Below are positions 1 to 4,199 of a DNA stretch of 5,085 nucleotides, one piece after another. Position numbers and translations under genes: made by a program. The stretch is from an uncultured Lachnospiraceae bacterium (GTDB lineage: Bacteria; Bacillota; Clostridia; Lachnospirales; Lachnospiraceae), in NCBI GenBank assembly GCA_910586955.1, contig CAJUMM010000139.1, forward strand, positions 1 through 5,085, in the 5' to 3' direction. The notes beneath the pieces are model-generated. The model had not been told where the DNA came from, made no database searches, and worked only from the letters and a program-made list of their open reading frames with translations. The number at the start of each line of letters is the position of its first letter. Positions within the stretch are counted from its first letter, which is position 1.

Positions 1-300
1 AATATTGCCATGCAGATTAAAAATAATTTTTACAAGTATGCGGCTCTGGGACTGGGAACTTTCTATGGTTTCCAGGTATTTCTCACCATCGGGGGAGCCA
101 TTAAATTTGTTCCCTCTACGGGAGTGACCCTGCCCCTTATCAGCTATGGCGGAAGCTCCGTGGTGTCTACCATTGCCGTATTCGCCATTATCCAGGGCAT
201 GTATCTTTTGAAGGAAGACGAGGATTTAAAGATTGAAAAAAAGCGGAAACAAAAGGCAAAAGCAAAGGCAAAGCCCGGCAAAACAAAAGAAAAACCATGA
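1..300 (+). CDS. FtsW/RodA/SpoVE family peptidoglycan glycosyltransferase, C-terminal part (5' end outside window)
   Basis: This is the last 99 codons of a SEDS-family membrane protein, the lipid II polymerase that works with a class B PBP in septum, side-wall or spore-cortex synthesis. The frame is open from base 1, so the gene continues to the left; the Met at base 10 is internal. The diagnostic SEDS C-terminal block is visible at bases 112-159, reading PSTGVTLPLISYGGSS, preceded by a helix (GFQVFLTIGGAIKF) and followed by the last transmembrane helix (STIAVFAIIQGMYLL). The protein ends in a cytoplasmic tail of about 25 residues that is almost entirely Lys, Arg, Ala and Gln. The catalytic Asp of the family lies upstream and cannot be checked. 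The last 68 bases overlap the next gene, which encodes its likely PBP partner. FtsW, RodA and SpoVE cannot be told apart from this fragment. Confidence 0.95.
   Translation, partial: NIAMQIKNNFYKYAALGLGTFYGFQVFLTIGGAIKFVPSTGVTLPLISYGGSSVVSTIAVFAIIQGMYLLKEDEDLKIEKKRKQKAKAKAKPGKTKEKP
220..235 (+). promoter_or_regulatory. Ribosome binding site and TTG start that decide the PBP N-terminus
   Basis: GAGG at 220-223 sits 9 bases before TTG at 233-235, inside the ftsW-like gene. The PBP frame has no ATG before Met38 (base 344), which is inside the membrane helix. The other candidate, GTG at 308, has only A-rich sequence upstream, no Shine-Dalgarno site, and would remove the basic N-terminus expected in front of a membrane anchor. 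The TTG is therefore the best start, though this is inference. Confidence 0.6.
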
Positions 301-1693
301 GCTTCTGGTGATTACCTACCTCTTTGTGGGACTGTTCGTGCTGATGAGCGGTTATTTTGTCTATTTTGAGGCGGTGTTAAGTCCGGATGTAATCAACAAT
401 CCTTACAATTCCCGTCAGGAGAGCTTTGCGGAGCGGGTGGTGCGGGGGAATATTCTGTCTTCGGACGGAACCGTTCTGGCCCGGACGAAAGTAGCGGAGG
501 ATGGGACAGAGACTAGGGAGTATCCTTTCGGAAGGCTTTTCGCCCATGTAGTGGGCTATTCCACCATGGGAAGAACCGGCATTGAATCTTTGGCTAATTT
601 CAGCCTCCTCACCTCCAATGCCTTTATCGGAGAGCGCATTTCCAGGGAGCTGCGGGATGAGAAAAATATCGGTGATAATGTGGTAACTACCCTGGATGCC
701 AATCTCCAGCAGGCGGCTTACGACGCTCTGGGGAATCAAAAAGGGGCGGTGGTAGTGCTGGAGGTGGAGACGGGAAGGGTCCTTGCCATGGTCTCCAAGC
801 CGGATTACGATCCCAACCGCATGGAAGAGGACTGGGAGCTTCTGACGAAAGGGGATGAGAGCGAAAGCGTTCTCTATAACCGGGCTTCCCAGGGACTTTA
901 CGCCCCGGGGTCTACCTTTAAAATCATTACCCTGCTGGAATATATGCGGGAGAATAAGGACTATGAGGATTTTACCTTTAACTGCCAGGGAGGACTGACC
1001 CAGGGGGACTATACCATCAGCTGTTACGGAAAGACCGTTCACGGGGAAGAAGATCTGAGGGAAGCTTTCGCCAAATCCTGCAACGGAGCCTTTGCATCCA
1101 TAGGATTGTCCCTGGACAATGAGGCTTTCAAAACCACCTGTGAGGGACTTTTGTTTAATACCGATCTCCCTGTAGCCATTCCCTCTTCCAAAAGCTCCTT
1201 TGCCATGGAGAGCGGTGCCGAAGATCCGGAACAGATGATGACGGCTATCGGCCAGGGAAAGACCATGGTTTCCCCCCTTCATATGGCTATGATTGTGAGC
1301 AGCATTGCCAATAAGGGAGTGCTGATGCGGCCTTATTTCCTGGACTGCGTGGAGAGTTATACAGGTGGGAGAGTGAAAACCTACCGCCCTTCTGTATACA
1401 AAAACCTGATGACGGAAGAAGAAGCCGGGGCTCTTAAAACTTACATGGAGGAGGTGGTGGTATCCGGAACGGGACGGGGCTTGAATGATCTGGGCTTTCC
1501 GGTAGCGGGAAAGACGGGAACCGCAGAGTACTCCAGTGATAAGACCAAGAGCCACGCCTGGTTCGCAGGTTTCTCCGATACCGGGGAGAAGGATATCGCC
1601 CTATGCGTAGTGGTGGAAGAGATGGGGTCCAGCAGCGAGTATTCGGTTCCCATTGCCCGGAAGATTTTTGCGGCCTGGAACAGCGGCCGGTAG
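233..1693 (+). CDS. Class B penicillin-binding protein (PbpA-type D,D-transpeptidase)
   Basis: This 486-residue transpeptidase cross-links peptidoglycan stem peptides outside the membrane and is the target of beta-lactams. A Lys/Arg-rich cytoplasmic N-terminus (1-22) precedes one membrane anchor (about 24-45). A short PBP-dimer region follows, with RGNILSSDG at 71-79. The transpeptidase domain runs from about 170 to 483 and has all three active-site motifs: S227-T-F-K230 (catalytic Ser), S282-C-N284 and K427-T-G429. The length, the absence of PASTA repeats and the RGxI..DG form resemble the short PbpA proteins encoded beside rodA/ftsW in Actinobacteria and clostridia. Six Cys (251, 264, 283, 303, 372, 458) lie in the outer domain, one inside the SxN motif. 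The start overlaps the SEDS gene by 68 bases, so the two are almost certainly co-translated as a polymerase/transpeptidase pair. Whether it serves elongation, division or sporulation is not shown by the sequence. Confidence 0.95.
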   Translation: MKKSGNKRQKQRQSPAKQKKNHELLVITYLFVGLFVLMSGYFVYFEAVLSPDVINNPYNSRQESFAERVVRGNILSSDGTVLARTKVAEDGTETREYPFGRLFAHVVGYSTMGRTGIESLANFSLLTSNAFIGERISRELRDEKNIGDNVVTTLDANLQQAAYDALGNQKGAVVVLEVETGRVLAMVSKPDYDPNRMEEDWELLTKGDESESVLYNRASQGLYAPGSTFKIITLLEYMRENKDYEDFTFNCQGGLTQGDYTISCYGKTVHGEEDLREAFAKSCNGAFASIGLSLDNEAFKTTCEGLLFNTDLPVAIPSSKSSFAMESGAEDPEQMMTAIGQGKTMVSPLHMAMIVSSIANKGVLMRPYFLDCVESYTGGRVKTYRPSVYKNLMTEEEAGALKTYMEEVVVSGTGRGLNDLGFPVAGKTGTAEYSSDKTKSHAWFAGFSDTGEKDIALCVVVEEMGSSSEYSVPIARKIFAAWNSGR

Positions 1694-1696
1694 GGG

Positions 1697-1739
1697 CTTG
1701 TCAAATTCTCTAAAAAGAGTTATACTATCGACAAGTATA
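1697..1739. repeat. Nested inverted repeats around the promoter
   Basis: Three short inverted repeats are visible. CTTGTC (1697-1702, over the -35 box) pairs with GACAAG (1730-1735, at the predicted start site). TATACT (1721-1726, the -10 box) pairs with AGTATA (1734-1739). CTCT (1708-1711) pairs with AGAG (1716-1719) inside the spacer. They could form an operator or simply reflect chance in AT-rich promoter DNA. No thymine run follows, so this is not a terminator. Confidence 0.4.
1698..1726 (+). promoter_or_regulatory. Housekeeping (sigma-A type) promoter upstream of the NUDIX gene
   Basis: A -35 box TTGTCA (1698-1703) is separated by exactly 17 bases from a -10 box TATACT (1721-1726); each matches the sigma-A consensus at five of six positions. 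Transcription would start near 1733, giving a leader of about 38 bases before the NUDIX ATG. It lies in the only sizeable gap after the PBP gene and probably drives the downstream gene group. Short inverted repeats surround and overlap it (see the separate entry). Confidence 0.7.
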
Positions 1740-1770
1740 GAAAGGCACACCAAAACGGGGAGGTTTGGCA

Positions 1771-2223
1771 ATGATTGAGGCTACCAGTTGCGGCGGTGTG
1801 GTAATATTTCGCGGGAAAATCCTTCTCCTGTATAAGAATTACAAGAACCGGTACGAGGGCTGGGTCCTGCCCAAGGGAACCGTGGAGCAAGGGGAAGAGT
1901 ATAAGGATACGGCAGTGAGAGAGGTCCGGGAGGAGACGGGCGTAGAGGCTTCCATTATCAAATATATCGGAAAGAGCCAGTATTCTTTTACAGTGCCGGA
2001 GGATACGGTGGAGAAGGATGTCCACTGGTATCTGATGATGGCCGATAATTACTACAGCAAACCGCAGCGTGAGGAATATTTTGTAGATTCGGGCTATTAT
2101 AAATTTCATGAAGCTTACCATCTGCTGAAATTTTCCAACGAAAAGCAGATTCTGGAACGGGCATACAATGAATATCTGGATTTGAAGAAGAGTAATCTCT
2201 GGGGAAATAAGAAATACTTTTAG
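1771..2223 (+). CDS. NUDIX hydrolase
   Basis: This 150-residue protein is a cytoplasmic hydrolase of a nucleoside diphosphate linked to another moiety. A complete Nudix box lies at residues 36-58, with G36, E42, R50, E51, E54, E55 and G57 at the canonical spacing Gx5Ex7REVxEExGV; these Glu residues bind the catalytic divalent metal. The strand before it reads GWVLPKG, and KDVHWYLMMA follows at about 83-92. The LPKG and VHWYLM segments resemble the asymmetric Ap4A hydrolase/DIPP-like branch more than classical MutT, but the substrate cannot be read from the sequence. ATG at 1771 is chosen because GGGGAGG (1757-1763) is 7 bases upstream; an in-frame TTG at 1765 would leave only one base of spacing. 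It is the first gene after the promoter at 1698-1726. Confidence 0.93.
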   Translation: MIEATSCGGVVIFRGKILLLYKNYKNRYEGWVLPKGTVEQGEEYKDTAVREVREETGVEASIIKYIGKSQYSFTVPEDTVEKDVHWYLMMADNYYSKPQREEYFVDSGYYKFHEAYHLLKFSNEKQILERAYNEYLDLKKSNLWGNKKYF

Positions 2224-2231
2224 GGGCTGTG

Positions 2232-2259
2232 GCAAAGGAAGCCGTAGGGCTTGTTTTGC
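2232..2259 (+). other. Imperfect hairpin in the gap after the NUDIX gene
   Basis: In the 70-base gap 2224-2293, GCAAA (2232-2236) and AAGCC (2239-2243) pair with GGCTT (2248-2252) and TTTGC (2255-2259), with a GTAG loop and a two-base internal mismatch. There is no uridine run after it, so it is not a convincing terminator, and the downstream gene has no good promoter of its own. An mRNA-processing or stability element is possible. Confidence 0.3.
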
Positions 2260-2293
2260 GTCAGTCCCTTCCTCTATAAGGAGAAGAAACGCC

Positions 2294-2617
2294 ATGCGAT
2301 GGGCAGAAAATCTTTATCTGAGTGAAAAAACAGCGAAAAAAAAGGACAAGATTATAAGGAAGGCAAACAGGGGGATCGGCATGGCCAGCATTTATTTTAT
2401 TACCCTGGCTGCCAACGAGAAAAATCTCTTTGAGATTTTTCATGCCGCCCATTTGAAACAACCGGCCTTTTACCGGAGAAACCCTTTCGTGGTGGGAATT
2501 GCCTCAGGCTATGAGGAAGCCCTGGAACTTTTAAGGCAGATGGTGGAGGATATCTACCGGGAGACTTCGGGGTTCCCGGTGCGGGAATATTTCGGGGAGC
2601 GCAGACAGGAGAGCTAG
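2294..2617 (+). CDS. Conserved-looking hypothetical protein, 107 residues
   Basis: I cannot assign a named domain. The protein has no signal peptide and no membrane helix, so it is probably cytoplasmic. A basic N-terminal segment (about 12-26, many Lys/Arg) is followed by an alternating pattern suggesting a small alpha/beta fold: a strand (IYFITLA, 33-39), a helix (NLFEIFHAAHL, 44-54), a strand (FVVGIAS, 65-71) and an amphipathic helix (EEALELLRQMVEDIYRET, 74-91). The start is well supported: AAGGAG (2278-2283) lies 10 bases before ATG 2294. Its TAG stop touches the ATG of the DUF2953 gene, so the two are very likely co-translated. Small proteins of this kind seem familiar from Lachnospiraceae, but that is memory rather than a search. 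The gene contains two perfect hairpins (separate entries). Confidence 0.8.
   Translation: MRWAENLYLSEKTAKKKDKIIRKANRGIGMASIYFITLAANEKNLFEIFHAAHLKQPAFYRRNPFVVGIASGYEEALELLRQMVEDIYRETSGFPVREYFGERRQES
2419..2441. repeat. Perfect 10-bp inverted repeat with TTT loop inside the 107-residue gene
   Basis: GAAAAATCTC (2419-2428) and GAGATTTTTC (2432-2441) are exact reverse complements around the loop TTT (2429-2431). The right arm carries five Ts after GAGA, giving a terminator-like look on both strands, but the stem is AT-rich and the element encodes the ordinary segment EKNLFEIF. Confidence 0.6.
2573..2587. repeat. 6-bp GC-rich hairpin shortly before the DUF2953 start
   Basis: TTCCCG (2573-2578) and CGGGAA (2582-2587) are exact reverse complements around a GTG loop. 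The hairpin ends 30 bases before the next ATG and 19 bases before its Shine-Dalgarno site (AGGAG, 2607-2611), inside the 3' end of the upstream gene. Confidence 0.45.
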
Positions 2618-3535
2618 ATGTTGCATATATTGTTACTCATTCTGAAAATCGTAGGACTGGTTCTGGCGGCGCTTCTGGGTCTTGTGCTGATCCTGCTTCT
2701 GATCCTTCTCTTTGTTCCCTTCCGGTACCGGGTGTACGTAAGCAGGAAGGGAGAGTGGCTTGTCCGGGGGAAGGTCACTTGGCTTCTTCGGATTCTTTCA
2801 TTTCCCCTTGTGTTTGAGAAGGGGGAGTTTTCCGCTAAACTCAAGGTGTTCGGCCTGACGGTAAAAGATTTTACCGGGAATGAGGAGGAACTGGAAGAGG
2901 AGGCAGACGCCTTTTTCCGGGAGGCGGAAGATTCTGCAAAAGAGGAAGCGGAAGAATTGTTTGCGGAGGAGCCTTCCGGGGAGACGGGGCAGATGCCGGA
3001 TAGAGATCAGACGGCGGCCCGGCAGAGAGAGGAAGAGGATACCCGGGAGGCGGGATTGGAAGAGGAGAAGGAAACTCTTCCCGGGACTGGGAAAAAGAAT
3101 TTCTTTGTCCGAATTTCGAAAAAAATAAGAAATCTTAAATATACAATCCGAAGGTTCTGTGTTAAAATAAAGCGTGGAATCCGTAAAATCCGGGAGACGA
3201 AAGCCTTTTTGACGGACGAGCGTACCCGCCTGGCCGTCACCGCAGTCTTAAGAGAGCTCCGGGTGCTTTTAAAAGCCCTTCTTCCCCGGAAAATCCGCGG
3301 GGAAGTGCATTTCGGCATGGAGGATCCGGCCCTGACAGGAGAAATTCTGGGTGGAATCGGTATATTCTATCCCGTTTTTATGGATAATGTTAAGGTATTC
3401 CCGGATTTTGAAGAGTCTGTTCTGGAGGGAGAGCTTTTTGCGAAAGGAAGGCTCCGTCTTGTGACGGTGACGGGGATTGCCCTGAGGCTTTTGATGGATA
3501 AAAATGTCCGGTACGTATACCGGAAGTTCAAATAG
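2618..3535 (+). CDS. DUF2953 domain protein (YtfI-like), membrane anchored
   Basis: The function of this 305-residue family is unknown. A very hydrophobic N-terminal helix (about 2-33, Leu/Ile/Val rich) is followed by a beta-rich region (36-86: YRVYVSRKGEW, VTWLLRIL, FSAKLKVFGLTV). A strongly acidic, Glu-rich linker occupies about 88-152 and a Lys/Arg-rich segment about 159-195. The DUF2953 C-terminal core (about 200-305) contains the family-like stretch HFGMEDPALTGEILGGIGIF at 231-250. The ATG directly follows the stop of the previous gene; AGGAG (2607-2611) is 6 bases upstream. The gene next to gerW is a DUF2953 member in B. subtilis too (ytfI-ytfJ), so the conserved pairing suggests a shared role, perhaps in the spore or its envelope. 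The linker is probably disordered and variable. Family assignment is firm; function is not. Confidence 0.88.
   Translation: MLHILLLILKIVGLVLAALLGLVLILLLILLFVPFRYRVYVSRKGEWLVRGKVTWLLRILSFPLVFEKGEFSAKLKVFGLTVKDFTGNEEELEEEADAFFREAEDSAKEEAEELFAEEPSGETGQMPDRDQTAARQREEEDTREAGLEEEKETLPGTGKKNFFVRISKKIRNLKYTIRRFCVKIKRGIRKIRETKAFLTDERTRLAVTAVLRELRVLLKALLPRKIRGEVHFGMEDPALTGEILGGIGIFYPVFMDNVKVFPDFEESVLEGELFAKGRLRLVTVTGIALRLLMDKNVRYVYRKFK
3360..3391 (+). promoter_or_regulatory. Possible forespore sigma (F/G) promoter for gerW, inside the DUF2953 gene
   Basis: GTATA at 3360-3364 fits the -35 consensus of both forespore sigma factors. GGATAATGTT at 3382-3391, 17 bases on, matches the sigma-F -10 pattern GGnnAnAnTw at five of six fixed positions. 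Read as sigma-G, GATAATG at 3383-3389, 18 bases on, matches CATwhTA at five of seven. It lies about 160 bases upstream of gerW, whose B. subtilis homologue is reported to be forespore-expressed. The DNA also encodes conserved protein, so the match may be chance. Confidence 0.3.
3507..3524. repeat. 7-bp hairpin just upstream of the gerW ribosome binding site
   Basis: TCCGGTA (3507-3513) and TACCGGA (3518-3524) are exact reverse complements around the loop CGTA. The hairpin is inside the last codons of the DUF2953 gene, 9 bases before the AGGAGG site of gerW. No thymine run follows, so it is not a terminator; it could affect mRNA stability or access to the site. Confidence 0.5.
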
Positions 3536-3539
3536 GAGG
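3534..3539 (+). promoter_or_regulatory. Consensus ribosome binding site of gerW, overlapping the upstream stop codon
   Basis: AGGAGG, a full Shine-Dalgarno match, begins within the TAG stop of the DUF2953 gene (3533-3535) and lies 8 bases before ATG 3548. The arrangement suits coupled translation of the two genes and indicates strong initiation on gerW. Confidence 0.8.
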
Positions 3540-3547
3540 AGCAAATC

Positions 3548-3946
3548 ATGAACAACAGCTTTGACACCACAGTAGAATCCCTCTTTAAGGGAATGGACAG
3601 CTTTATCAGCACCAAGACAGTAGTGGGAGACGCCGTTACCGTAGGCGACACCATCATCCTTCCCCTGGTGGACGTGTCTTTCGGAGTGGGAGCCGGCGCA
3701 TTTGCCGGGGACAAGAAGCAGAATGCCGGGGGCGGTATGGGAGCCAAGATTTCCCCCAGCGCCATTCTGGTAATCTCCGGAGGCGTGACCAAGCTGGTAA
3801 ATGTAAAGAATCAGGATACGGTTACGAAGATTCTGGATATGGTTCCCGATTTTGTAAATAAATTCACGTCCGGGAAGAAGGAAGAGAAGAGCCCGGTGGC
3901 AGACGCCATCCAGGACGCCGTGGATGTGATCGAACAGGACGCATAA
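3548..3946 (+). CDS. ytfJ: GerW (YtfJ) family sporulation protein
   Basis: This 132-residue protein belongs to the GerW/YtfJ family, named for a B. subtilis spore protein required for normal L-alanine-triggered germination; the biochemical activity is unknown. The family core is clear: TVVGDAVTVGDTIILPL at 24-40, VDVSFGVGAGAF at 41-52, a Gly-rich GGGMGAKISPSAILVI segment at 61-76, and a helical DTVTKILDMVPDFVNKF region at 90-106. A charged, probably flexible tail ends in acidic residues. No signal peptide or membrane helix is visible. It follows the DUF2953 gene by 12 bases, as in ytfI-ytfJ of Bacillus. Members also occur in bacteria that do not sporulate, so the gene alone does not prove spore formation. 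Confidence 0.93.
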   Translation: MNNSFDTTVESLFKGMDSFISTKTVVGDAVTVGDTIILPLVDVSFGVGAGAFAGDKKQNAGGGMGAKISPSAILVISGGVTKLVNVKNQDTVTKILDMVPDFVNKFTSGKKEEKSPVADAIQDAVDVIEQDA

Positions 3947-4012
3947 GGCTAAGTATCTGCCGGCCCTCTTCCTGCATATATATAAAGAGAGAATATTTTG
4001 CCGGGAGCCGTT

Positions 4013-4174
4013 ATGAAGCAGTTGCTTGGATTCGTAATGTTCTGGATTGGAGTAGGGATTCTGACCACCTTTTTTATGCCTGTACAGGGATGGTTCGTGC
4101 GGGCTTTGGCAGCATTTTCTCTGATTCTGATCGGATACAATCTCTTTTCCTCCGGTGGGAAATGCGGAAAATAA
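4013..4174 (+). CDS. Small two-helix membrane protein, 53 residues
   Basis: A short open frame runs from ATG 4013 to TAA 4172-4174, with GGGAG (4003-4007) 5 bases upstream. The product has two likely membrane helices: residues 4-21 (LLGFVMFWIGVGILTTFF) and about 28-45 (FVRALAAFSLILIGYNLF). They are joined by a short loop, MPVQGW, and followed by a polar tail, SSGGKCGK, with one Cys near the end. I do not recognise a named family, though short two-helix proteins of this style seem common in clostridia. It fills the gap between gerW and the TraX-like gene on the same strand and ends 25 bases before the latter, so the two are probably co-transcribed. Its size makes it easy for gene callers to miss. 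The hydrophobic pattern and the ribosome site support it as real. Confidence 0.75.
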   Translation: MKQLLGFVMFWIGVGILTTFFMPVQGWFVRALAAFSLILIGYNLFSSGGKCGK

Positions 4175-4199
4175 ACAGCAGATAAGGGAGATTTTTTGC

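Noticed and set aside
377..1555. 392-codon open frame on the minus strand
   Set aside because: It lies wholly antisense to the PBP gene, whose active-site motifs are intact. Its product shows no domain, helix pattern or ribosome site, and it fits as a shadow of codon use in the real gene.
2224..2236. GGGCTGTGGCAAA-type sequence resembling the ends of some insertion sequences
   Set aside because: No partner inverted repeat, transposase remnant or target duplication is visible, and the neighbouring genes are intact. The resemblance is short.
2251..2280. Promoter-like TTGTTT and TATAAG before the 107-residue gene
   Set aside because: The -35 match is poor, and the start site would fall in or after the Shine-Dalgarno site, leaving no usable leader.
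2722..2731. 10-bp palindrome CCGGTACCGG near the start of the DUF2953 gene
   Set aside because: It is explained by adjacent CGG and TAC codons in FRYR. A similar CCGGTAC at 3508 has the same coding cause, so there is no evidence of a site.
2880..3128. 82-codon Arg/Lys-rich frame on the plus strand inside the DUF2953 gene
   Set aside because: It is the frame-shifted reading of the purine-rich acidic linker. The in-frame protein continues into a conserved C-terminal core, so this is not a frameshift or an overlapping gene.
4155..4199. Upstream GTG start for the TraX-like protein
   Set aside because: It has no ribosome site, would overlap the small gene, and adds a polar stretch not expected in TraX N-termini; ATG 4200 has AAGGGAG at good spacing.
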